From Puniceicoccales bacterium (GTDB taxonomy: Bacteria; Verrucomicrobiota; Verrucomicrobiia; Opitutales; JAIRKQ01): a stretch of DNA of 6,475 nt. Each line of letters opens with the position of its first letter. Positions within the stretch are counted from its first letter, which is position 1. The notes beneath the pieces are model-generated. The model had not been told where the DNA came from and ran no database searches. It worked only from the letters and a program-made list of their open reading frames with translations. A program made the position numbers and the translations under genes. The stretch covers positions 1 to 6,475 of the forward strand of contig JAITRI010000051.1 of NCBI GenBank assembly GCA_031288455.1. Reading direction: 5' to 3'. Of the stretch, positions 1-4,622 are shown piece by piece.

Positions 1-205
1 CCAGCCCCTGCTTCTTCGCAATGGCGATGGCGTCCGACACAGTTAATATGCCCAACTGCTGCCCGTTGCTGCCTATGACGCGCGCCTCCTTCGCCCTGAT
101 CTTTTCATTCTTGCGGATGAAGTTTTTGCCAGATCCCTTAAATTTCCTGCCGGAGGAAAAGCTGTTCTTTTTAAAATGTGGGCCGCTGAATTGTTGAGTA
201 GCCAT
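1..205 (-). CDS. infC: Translation initiation factor IF-3, N-terminal part (runs off the left edge)
   Basis: IF-3 binds the 30S subunit, prevents premature 50S joining and proofreads initiator tRNA pairing. Only the first 68 codons are in the window. Residues about 29-68 carry the hallmark of the IF-3 N-terminal domain, with IRKNEKIRAKEARVIGS followed by GQQLGILTVSDAIAIAKKQG, matching the family pattern of an N-E-x-I-R start, a V-R-V-I-G strand and a Q-L-G-I turn. Before it lies a basic, Ser/Gly-rich extension of about 28 residues, longer than the short leader in E. coli IF-3. The ATG is fixed because an in-frame TAA sits two codons upstream (209-211). It is not the rare AUU-type start known for infC in enterobacteria. 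An AGGAG lies 16 bases upstream (222-226), which is far for a ribosome-binding site. The gene lies downstream of birA and tRNA-Leu on the same strand. rpmI and rplT, the usual downstream partners, would lie outside the window. Confidence 0.93.
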   Translation of the reverse strand, partial: MATQQFSGPHFKKNSFSSGRKFKGSGKNFIRKNEKIRAKEARVIGSNGQQLGILTVSDAIAIAKKQGL

Positions 206-385
206 TACTTACTTGATTTTGCTCCTATTTTTTGTGCGACTGCAACGCAGGTCCAACGTCTCCATGCAGTATGATGAAAATGCGCATTCAATCAAACTCA
301 AGGCTAAAAATAATAAACGACCGCCAAATGGCACCATTTTCGTGCATCCGCCGCGCCGACTTCTCCAGTGTCATGCGCCGTACGC
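206..385 (-). promoter_or_regulatory. infC leader / spacer between tRNA-Leu and infC
   Basis: This is 180 bases without a credible gene. On the minus strand there is a weak promoter-like pair, TTGATT then CATACT 16 bases later, upstream of infC. There is also a short hairpin AAATGG/CCATTT with a 2-base loop (326-339) followed by a T-rich stretch, which could terminate or attenuate the tRNA transcript. Both are weak. Open frames crossing this spacer run through the tRNA and are not believable. Confidence 0.3.
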
Positions 386-470
386 TGGTGCTCAGGAGGG
401 GATTCGAACCCCTATATCCTGCGATACTGCCGCCTGAAGACAGCGTGTCTACCAATTTCACCACCTGAGC
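386..470 (-). tRNA. tRNA-Leu, anticodon CAG
   Basis: The tRNA is 85 bases including an encoded CCA end (386-388 on the plus strand as tgg). Acceptor arms GCTCAGG (464-470) and CCTGAGC (390-396) pair perfectly, with discriminator A at 389. The D arm contains the G-G in AATTGGTAGAC. The anticodon stem CTGTC/GGCAG encloses loop TTCAGGC, placing anticodon CAG at 434-436. A class II variable arm TATC-GCAG-GATA is present, as expected for leucine tRNAs. The T arm AGGGG-TTCGAAT-CCCCT is canonical. It reads CUG codons. It lies 27 bases after the birA stop codon on the same strand and is probably co-transcribed with it and processed. Identity is very secure from the fold. Confidence 0.97.
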
Positions 471-472
471 AA

Positions 473-497
473 CCACACCTGCGCAAAATAAGTGTGG
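473..497 (-). other. Stem-loop between birA and tRNA-Leu
   Basis: The inverted repeat CCACAC (473-478) / GTGTGG (492-497) has a 13-base AT-rich loop and fills the birA-tRNA spacer. It has no T tract after it on the minus strand, so it is unlikely to be a rho-independent terminator. A role in processing the birA-tRNA transcript is possible but is inferred only from position. Confidence 0.3.
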
Positions 498-1295
498 CTA
501 TTTTTTGTCAAGGACTATTCTGGCGTCTCCGCCGATCACGCGCGTAATTTTTCCGTCCGCACCCCCAATGATCAGCTCTCCGCGGCTCCCTATTCCGAGA
601 TTTGTTCCGCGAATTAATCCGTCGGCGGTGCGCACTGCGACCGTCTCGCCACCCATGCAGTCGAAGGCGTTCCATCTGCCGCAGAAGCTCTCCGCATCCT
701 CGCCGCCAAAGCACTCTGCGGCGCCAAATACCGCACCAATTATGCCGGCCGCCGCATCCACAAAATCCACGGCGCTCGGCGAAACATCCCGCAGGCACGT
801 CGCGCCGTAGGCGCTTCCGTCCAGAGACGGCGCATTCATAATGTTCTGTCCGACTCCGAGGACGGCGGAGCTGATTTCTTCGCCGCGCCTGACGACCTCC
901 AGCAGCAGGCCTCCAATTTTCCTCTTGCCAACAAATATGTCATTGGGCCACTTAACCTGCGCATGGACCGAAAACTTCGCCCGCAGCATCCCGCATATTT
1001 CCACCGCCACGTGCTGCGCGAAAATTCCGATGCCGTTCCGCAGCGCATCCCACACCGGCAGGGCATAGGAGAAGCACAGGTTGCCCGCAGAATTGCTGAT
1101 CCATGTCCTGCCCCTCTGCCCATAGGCGGCCGTTTGCGCAATCGCCACGGCAACGAACGGCGGACGTTCGCCGCGCCCGAGCATTGCCTTTGCGTCGGCG
1201 CTTGTGCTTCCCGTCTCCTCGGAAAAAAACACAGCCGCTTTCCCGGAGCAAATCTCCTCCAGGCGCGACCGGTATGCCTCGGCGTCAACGCGCAC
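498..1295 (-). CDS. birA: Biotin--[acetyl-CoA-carboxylase] ligase, short form without HTH
   Basis: This cytoplasmic enzyme makes biotinyl-5'-AMP from biotin and ATP and attaches biotin to the acceptor lysine of the acetyl-CoA carboxylase carrier protein. At 265 residues it lacks the N-terminal winged-helix repressor domain of E. coli BirA (321 residues), so it is a group I, enzyme-only ligase. Visible landmarks are STSADAKAM (30-38), the adenylate/biotin loop GQRGRTWISN (59-68) followed by GNLCFS, the catalytic-lysine motif KWPND (115-119), KIGGLLLE (126-133), GVGQN (147-151), and a C-terminal SH3-like domain with GIGSRGELII (234-243). GTG at 1295 is the only start available before an in-frame TAA at 1320-1322. 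A G-rich run upstream is its only Shine-Dalgarno-like feature. The gene lies directly beside the putative origin and a promoter for it overlaps a DnaA box there. tRNA-Leu and infC follow on the same strand. Confidence 0.93.
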   Translation of the reverse strand: MRVDAEAYRSRLEEICSGKAAVFFSEETGSTSADAKAMLGRGERPPFVAVAIAQTAAYGQRGRTWISNSAGNLCFSYALPVWDALRNGIGIFAQHVAVEICGMLRAKFSVHAQVKWPNDIFVGKRKIGGLLLEVVRRGEEISSAVLGVGQNIMNAPSLDGSAYGATCLRDVSPSAVDFVDAAAGIIGAVFGAAECFGGEDAESFCGRWNAFDCMGGETVAVRTADGLIRGTNLGIGSRGELIIGGADGKITRVIGGDARIVLDKK

Positions 1296-1319
1296 GCACC
1301 CACCCCCCGAGAGGAGATA

Positions 1320-1374
1320 TTAACAAAATACTAAATACTACTAATATTATTTTAATATTAAGTATTAGTAGTAT
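1320..1374. repeat. AT-rich inverted repeat, probable duplex-unwinding element
   Basis: Nearly pure A/T stretch. ATACTACTAATA (1335-1346) and TATTAGTAGTAT (1363-1374) form a perfect 12-base inverted repeat with a 16-base spacer. Nested inside, TAATATTA (1342-1349) and TAATATTA (1353-1360) flank TTT and give an alternative 8-bp hairpin. On the minus strand, reading away from the neighbouring DnaA box, the order is ATATTCACA, then GCGC, then TACTACTAATACTT. This resembles the box / GC-rich spacer / DnaA-trio order of the Bacillus subtilis unwinding region. The trio reading is approximate, since only some triplets fit the consensus. Confidence 0.6.
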
Positions 1375-1392
1375 GCGCTGTGAATATGTCAA
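1364..1392 (-). promoter_or_regulatory. Sigma70-like promoter for birA, overlapping a DnaA box
   Basis: On the minus strand there is a perfect -35 hexamer TTGACA (1387-1392), a 17-base spacer, and ACTAAT (1364-1369) as a 4/6 match to the -10. The DnaA box ATATTCACA (1379-1387) sits in the spacer and shares one base with the -35. The transcript would start near 1357, run through the AT-rich element and reach the birA GTG after about 60 bases. DnaA binding would be expected to block this promoter. Confidence 0.5.
1379..1387 (-). promoter_or_regulatory. DnaA box adjacent to the AT-rich element
   Basis: The minus strand reads ATATTCACA, one mismatch from TTATNCACA. It is separated from the AT-rich repeat by GCGC. 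The 13-base string TGCGCTGTGAATA that contains it recurs exactly at 1434-1446, over the innermost box of the left array, 60 bases away. Confidence 0.6.
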
Positions 1393-1438
1393 TAAGTGGC
1401 GCATCGCGCCCGTGGAGCGCCTTCGGCGGCATGTGCGC

Positions 1439-1480
1439 TGTGAATAACCATGTGAATAGAATGTGAACGAATGTGAATAA
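1439..1480 (-). promoter_or_regulatory. Left DnaA-box array: four minus-strand sites
   Basis: Read on the minus strand from 1480 leftwards the sites are TTATTCACA (1472-1480), TCGTTCACA (1462-1470), CTATTCACA (1451-1459) and TTATTCACA (1439-1447). Start-to-start spacings are 10, 11 and 12 bases, about one helical turn each, so DnaA molecules would line up on one face pointing toward the AT-rich element. All four share the TTCACA core. Confidence 0.75.
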
Positions 1481-1486
1481 AATGAA

Positions 1487-1528
1487 TAGTTCACAAACAA
1501 TTCACATGTTATTCGCACGTTATTCACA
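1487..1528 (+). promoter_or_regulatory. Right DnaA-box array: four plus-strand sites at 11-bp period
   Basis: The sites are TAGTTCACA (1487-1495), CAATTCACA (1498-1506), TTATTCGCA (1509-1517) and TTATTCACA (1520-1528), spaced exactly 11 bases start to start with 2-base gaps. They point away from the AT-rich element. The array mirrors the left array across a 6-base centre at 1481-1486. Two outer sites match TTATNCACA well (zero and one mismatch) and the two inner sites have two mismatches each, so the regular phasing is as informative as the match quality. Confidence 0.72.
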
Positions 1529-1555
1529 AAGATTTCCAGAAAATGGCGCGCGCTT

Positions 1556-2299
1556 TTACGTTTCCCCACGCGATAGAAATGCGACGACATTTTTGTCCTT
1601 TGACGTCTCCAGCAGCTCACCGGGAGCGCCGACCGCGGTGGCGGTTTTCGATTCGGCGTCCAGATATACCATGCGGGTGCCAATGGCGAAGATGCTGGCC
1701 AGCTCATGGGTGACGGCAACGATCGTTATCCCAAGGCTGTCGCGCAGCTCCAGAATAAGGTCATCGAGTCGCCTGGCGGACACCGGGTCAAGGCCGGCGG
1801 ACGGCTCATCGAAGAATAATATTTCCGGGTCGAGCGCCATTGCCCTCGCCAACCCCGCCCGCTTTTTCATGCCGCCCGACACCTCTGACGGGTAAAAATC
1901 TCCAAACCCTCTTAGGCCAACGAGCGCCAGCTTTAGGGAAACAATTTCGTCGATTTCGTCCTGTTCCATGGCTGTGTGCATCTCGAGCGGCAGAGCAACG
2001 TTTTCCGCCAGCGTCATGGAGCTCCACAGCGCGCCGCTCTGGTAGAGAACGCCAATTTTTTTCCCGTAGAAGTCCCCGCCGCTGATTTCCTGATTTATGT
2101 CGCGCCCATCGTATAAAACTTTTCGACGACCGATGCGCCTAAGCCCCAACAGGTGCCGCAGCAGCGTACTTTTTCCGCACCCGCTCCGCCCGACTATCAG
2201 GAAAATTTCCCCGCGCTGCACGGCGAATGAAACATTCCGCATGACAACGTAGCTACCGTAGGACATGCTCAAATCACACACTTCAATCTTTGGCGCCAT
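1556..2299 (-). CDS. mlaF: MlaF-type lipid-transport ABC ATPase
   Basis: This is the cytoplasmic ATPase of a MlaFE (Ttg2A/Ttg2B-type) ABC system that moves phospholipid between inner and outer membranes. Over 247 residues all nucleotide-binding motifs are intact: Walker A GRSGCGKST (37-45), Q-loop YQSGAL (Q87), ABC signature SGGMKKR (141-147), Walker B EILFFDEPSAGLDP (159-172) and H-loop VTHE (H198). The SGGMKKR signature and the SAGLDPV D-loop region are typical of the Mla branch rather than of generic importers. Length is normal for an isolated ATPase subunit. The ATG follows the mlaE stop codon by four bases, with no in-frame alternative start close by, so translation is likely coupled. 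The gene ends next to the DnaA arrays. No mlaD follows; the substrate-binding MCE subunit must be encoded elsewhere, if present. Confidence 0.92.
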   Translation of the reverse strand: MAPKIEVCDLSMSYGSYVVMRNVSFAVQRGEIFLIVGRSGCGKSTLLRHLLGLRRIGRRKVLYDGRDINQEISGGDFYGKKIGVLYQSGALWSSMTLAENVALPLEMHTAMEQDEIDEIVSLKLALVGLRGFGDFYPSEVSGGMKKRAGLARAMALDPEILFFDEPSAGLDPVSARRLDDLILELRDSLGITIVAVTHELASIFAIGTRMVYLDAESKTATAVGAPGELLETSKDKNVVAFLSRGET

Positions 2300-2303
2300 G
2301 TCA

Positions 2304-3431
2304 TCATATGTTAAGCATCGAGAAAATCACGGCAAAGAGGGCGTCCGCCGCAATTATTGCCGTTATGCTCACCACAACGGCCGACGTGGTTGCAAGCCCA
2401 ACGGCTTCGGCGCTGCGGCCGCATCTTAGCCCGCGGGAACAGCCGATGGATGCAATCAGCAGGCCGAAAAATACGCTCTTTACTATGCCGACGCAAAAGT
2501 CTCCTATGCACACGGCATTTGCCGTCTGTGTGCAGTACTGCGTGATTGTCAGCTTTGTCATGAACATCGACGAACACAGCCCACCAAATACCCCGACGAA
2601 CGATGAAAATACGCACAGCAGCGGCATCATCATCGTCAGCGCCAACACGCGAGGAATCACCAGAAAGTGCACCTTCGAGAAACCGGCCGTTTGCAGCGCG
2701 TCCACCTCGTCGTTTGCGACCATCGCGCCGATGTTGGCGGCAAACGCGGCCCCGGTCCTGCCGGACATTATGACGCCGGTCATGAGACATCCCATTTCGC
2801 GCATCATTGCTATGCCTACCAAATCGGCCACGTAGATGCTGGCTCCAAATTTCGACAGCTGCAGGATGCTTATGAAGGAAATTATTAGGCCAACGAGGAA
2901 GCTTATGAGCGTTACAATCGGCAGCGCGCGCACGCCGACATCCTGCAGAATCACGGCGAATTCCTCCTCTCTGATGCGCGTTTTCCCGCGTATGAAATCG
3001 CGTGTGCCGCGCCACAAATCTCCGCAGAAAAACGCAAATTGTTCAGCGCCGTCGCGGCAATGTGTCCCAATGTTTTTTATGAAATCCACAGTGCCGGTGC
3101 GCGCCCGTCCATTGGGCCTTACTTTGGCGTCCTCCGAAGTGCGCGCCAACTGAACCAGTCGGCACGCGCCAACTGGCATTTCGTCCATGCGCACGCTGAT
3201 ATTTTTTGCGTCGAGCGCTTCGAAAATTTTCACGAGAAAATTTATCAGGCTCGAATCCCATGCGCCCAAATTGTTTGCTTTTATGTGCACGCTGGCGATG
3301 GAACCCTTGGCCAGTATTTTTTTGATGTGCGCCGATGGCCTGTCGTTTCTCCCGCGCAACTTCCATGTGCCGGAAATGATGATTTCGGCCGTGTGTGCGG
3401 TTTTAATTTTCAATGCGGCGGAGCCTGTCAT
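2304..3431 (-). CDS. mlaE: MlaE-type ABC permease with N-terminal STAS-like domain
   Basis: This is the inner-membrane permease partner of the adjacent ATPase, in a retrograde or anterograde phospholipid transport system. With the start chosen here it has 375 residues. Residues about 1-95 look like a STAS domain, a MlaB-like regulator fused in cis: alternating strands and helices with GAWDSSLINFLVKIF near the usual switch position. After a charged linker, residues about 135-375 form the permease with four or more hydrophobic spans (about 170-191, 262-285, 312-331, 349-371). Family signatures are REMGCLMTGVIMSGRTGAA (from about 211), ANDEVDALQ, IPRVLA (about 259-264), and GCSRGLRCG followed by VGLATTSAVVVS. 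ATG at 3431 is preferred because a promoter lies just upstream and it begins the STAS fold directly. A TTG at 3482 would add 17 residues but has no ribosome-binding site. It overlaps nothing and sits four bases before mlaF. Confidence 0.91.
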   Translation of the reverse strand: MTGSAALKIKTAHTAEIIISGTWKLRGRNDRPSAHIKKILAKGSIASVHIKANNLGAWDSSLINFLVKIFEALDAKNISVRMDEMPVGACRLVQLARTSEDAKVRPNGRARTGTVDFIKNIGTHCRDGAEQFAFFCGDLWRGTRDFIRGKTRIREEEFAVILQDVGVRALPIVTLISFLVGLIISFISILQLSKFGASIYVADLVGIAMMREMGCLMTGVIMSGRTGAAFAANIGAMVANDEVDALQTAGFSKVHFLVIPRVLALTMMMPLLCVFSSFVGVFGGLCSSMFMTKLTITQYCTQTANAVCIGDFCVGIVKSVFFGLLIASIGCSRGLRCGRSAEAVGLATTSAVVVSITAIIAADALFAVIFSMLNI

Positions 3432-3482
3432 TCTGGAGTCCAACGCAGCGTATAATAGCGAAAAATTTTTTTGTGCGAACAA

Positions 3483-3511
3483 TTTTTAGTGTGCGCTTGC
3501 CCTAAAATCAA
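3483..3511 (-). promoter_or_regulatory. Probable promoter of the mlaE-mlaF operon
   Basis: On the minus strand TTGATT (3506-3511) and TAAAAA (3483-3488) are separated by exactly 17 bases; each matches 4 of 6 consensus positions. Transcription would start near 3476, downstream of the possible TTG start at 3482 and about 45 bases before the ATG at 3431. This is one reason for choosing that ATG. Confidence 0.4.
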
Positions 3512-3527
3512 ACTTCCCGCAGCGGTG

Positions 3528-3599
3528 CATATTTTTTTTGTAAAAATTTGTTTATTTTTATAAAATTTGGTGCTATTAAAATTATAAACAGGGAAATAT
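3528..3599 (+). promoter_or_regulatory. AT-rich promoter and ribosome-binding region of the acidic protein gene
   Basis: Long A/T runs carry several -10-like hexamers (TATAAA at 3559-3564, TATTAA at 3574-3579, TATAAA at 3583-3588) without one clear -35 partner. A perfect TATAAT also lies on the plus strand further upstream at 3451-3456. AGGGA (3590-3594) is five bases before the ATG at 3600 and is the best ribosome-binding site in the window. Confidence 0.4.
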
Positions 3600-4085
3600 A
3601 TGGATAGCATATGCACAAAGTTAAATGGTAGCGACGATGTTTACTCATGCGCTGCTGGCGCTGTGGAGCCAAACCCGAGCGCCGCGGATGATGTGGAGCC
3701 AAATCCGAACGATATGGACGATGTGGTGCCAAACCCGAACGACGATGAGGTAGAGGCAGAGGCGGAGGCAGATGTGGACGTTGGCGCTGCGGCATTTGAA
3801 CGCCTGGAAAAACTTTTGGAGGAAATTAATGCAAAAATAAACGCGGCGTTTGACGGCGTGGGCACGGCCGTTGACTACACTACCGCCAACGGGAAATTTT
3901 TGGATACACTTGAACCGGTGTGGAAATTATCCTACGAAGACTACAAACACGTGTGGGATTTGGCGGAAGCTACCGAAAATGCACTTTCAAGGCTATTTGC
4001 TTTGCACCTCGGTGCGCTACGGGGGAATGACATCGCCGCGGCGGAATTGCCCGAAGCGCAACCACGGCCGAATGATCTTGCGTAG
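3600..4085 (+). CDS. Acidic repeat-containing protein of unknown function
   Basis: I do not recognise this 161-residue protein. Residues 12-60 are strongly acidic and low in complexity, with three tandem 10-residue units, VEPNPSAADD, VEPNPNDMDD and VVPNPNDDE (from V22, V32, V42), then an EAEAEADVDV run. Residues about 62-90 look helical and amphipathic (FERLEKLLEEINAKINAAF). Residues 95-140 contain aromatic-rich helices with WKLSYEDYKHVWDLAEA. The tail is Pro/Asn-rich. No signal peptide or membrane span is seen, so a cytoplasmic protein is likely. The start is well supported: ATG at 3600 is preceded by AGGGA at five bases. It is transcribed away from mlaE and toward dnaA. The TAG at 4083-4085 is followed by a further 85 codons open in the same frame, so a longer ancestral protein is possible. 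Codon use resembles the neighbouring genes in being moderately GC-rich. Confidence 0.72.
   Translation: MDSICTKLNGSDDVYSCAAGAVEPNPSAADDVEPNPNDMDDVVPNPNDDEVEAEAEADVDVGAAAFERLEKLLEEINAKINAAFDGVGTAVDYTTANGKFLDTLEPVWKLSYEDYKHVWDLAEATENALSRLFALHLGALRGNDIAAAELPEAQPRPNDLA
3663..3747 (+). repeat. 30-base tandem repeat inside the acidic protein gene
   Basis: Three copies begin at 3663, 3693 and 3723 with GTGGAGCCAAA, GTGGAGCCAAA and GTGGTGCCAAA, an exact 30-base period encoding a 10-residue PNP-containing unit. The third copy is partial. Similarity at the DNA level, not only the protein level, suggests fairly recent slippage or duplication. Confidence 0.8.
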
Positions 4086-4372
4086 TTGTGTGGCTCCATA
4101 AATTTATGGGAAATAGATGGAAGCGCGCGGGAGATGTTGCCCATAGCCGCACCGCGCGAGCGGCGGAAATCGTCTGAAAATCAAAGGCAAAGGCGCCCCA
4201 AAGCTGAAAACATGGCCGCCGTGGAGTTCATCCAAACGGAAATGCGGCGCCGAGTAGGAGCAGTGTCGACCGTGCCGATTGGCCGACTTTTCGCGGTGAA
4301 AATTTTTAAAGCTAAGGGATTTTTGTCGCGCACCGCGCCATAGGAAGTCCGGAAAAGTTATTAACAGCGTAA

Positions 4373-4381
4373 TGTGAATAA
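4373..4381 (-). promoter_or_regulatory. DnaA box upstream of dnaA
   Basis: TGTGAATAA on the plus strand is a perfect reverse-complement match to TTATNCACA. A one-mismatch partner, TTATTAACA (4358-4366), faces it six bases away. A further near match, TGTGAACAA, lies at 4595-4603. DnaA boxes ahead of dnaA commonly mediate autorepression, and this is the likely role here. Confidence 0.6.
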
Positions 4382-4564
4382 CTTGTTAACTTCTTCTTCT
4401 TGATTTTCGATTTTTAAAAAGAATCATCGCCCCAATGCTTAAGTCTAGTGGGCTCTCGAAAAACGATCTTCATCTGTGGAATCTGCATAAACAGAGGATT
4501 CGATTGGATGGATTCCGCCGAAACTTTTGGGAAAATAATCCGACCATGCGGAGAAATTTTTCTG

Positions 4565-4587
4565 GCGCCCGGGCGCAAATTGCGCAA
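4565..4587. repeat. Two perfect palindromes in the dnaA leader
   Basis: GCGCCCGGGCGC (4565-4576) and TTGCGCAA (4580-4587) are perfect palindromes, 36-58 bases before the dnaA ATG. They could be protein-binding sites or an mRNA hairpin. No known regulator is recognised. Confidence 0.45.
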
Positions 4588-4622
4588 ATAGCCGTGTGAA
4601 CAACTTTGCATTGTTTTTCGCC

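Larger units (their letters stand above)
1296..1555. other. Candidate chromosomal replication origin (oriC) between birA and mlaF
   Basis: This 260-base non-coding interval has the three parts of a bacterial origin. They are an AT-rich, easily melted segment with nested inverted repeats (1320-1374), a DnaA box next to it (1379-1387), and eight further DnaA boxes or box-like sites in two divergent arrays (1439-1480 minus orientation, 1487-1528 plus orientation). Matches are to the standard box TTATNCACA: three are perfect (1439-1447, 1472-1480, 1520-1528), three have one mismatch (1379-1387, 1451-1459, 1509-1517), and three have two mismatches (1462-1470, 1487-1495, 1498-1506). A GC-rich hairpin, GGCGC-ATC-GCGCC (1398-1410), separates the lone box from the arrays. 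dnaA lies about 3 kb to the right. The origin role is inferred from architecture. A DnaA-titrating or regulatory locus is the main alternative. Confidence 0.75.
4086..4622. other. Gene-poor stretch upstream of dnaA
   Basis: These 537 bases contain no gene I can support. The first part (4086-4343) stays open in the frame of the acidic protein for 85 codons after its TAG. It encodes a basic Arg-rich stretch and then MAAVEFIQTEMRRRVG-like sequence from an ATG at 4212. No ribosome-binding site is visible, and it could be a decayed extension. A perfect palindrome CCATAAATTTATGG is at 4096-4109. The second part (4344-4622) is the dnaA regulatory region. It holds a DnaA box (4373-4381), a one-mismatch box TTATTAACA (4358-4366), a CTT-repeat pyrimidine tract (about 4389-4401), the perfect palindrome GCGCCCGGGCGC (4565-4576) and TTGCGCAA (4580-4587). 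No convincing -35/-10 pair stands out. Confidence 0.5.

Noticed and set aside
288..476. Minus-strand open frame of 62 codons across the tRNA and infC leader
   Set aside because: It runs straight through the tRNA-Leu gene, whose fold is unambiguous, and has no recognisable protein features.
1439..1528. Short phased repeats considered as a CRISPR array or plasmid iterons
   Set aside because: Units are 9 bases with 1-3-base gaps and match the DnaA box. There are no 20-40-base repeats or spacers, no cas genes and no plasmid Rep gene; dnaA and other chromosomal genes are nearby.
1285..1895. Open frames crossing the birA-mlaF spacer on both strands
   Set aside because: They overlap birA or mlaF in other frames and run through the DnaA arrays; their sequences are rich in rare, biased residues.
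3432..3482. TTG at 3482 as the mlaE start (17 extra residues)
   Set aside because: No ribosome-binding site, a rarer start codon, and a likely promoter that would start transcription downstream of it. It remains possible.
3641..3865. Minus-strand frame with FGFGSTSS-like repeats resembling an FG-repeat or adhesin protein
   Set aside because: It is the antisense shadow of the 30-base repeat in the acidic protein gene, which has the better start and ribosome-binding site.
4596..4622. GTG at 4596 as the dnaA start (nine extra residues)
   Set aside because: The extra residues MNNFALFFA do not resemble DnaA domain I, and no ribosome-binding site is seen. The ATG at 4623 precedes the family's QLW motif at the usual distance.
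4344..4622. The dnaA upstream region as the origin instead of 1296-1555
   Set aside because: It has one perfect and a few weak boxes, no phased array and no comparable AT-rich unwinding element. It fits autoregulation better, although a bipartite origin is not excluded.
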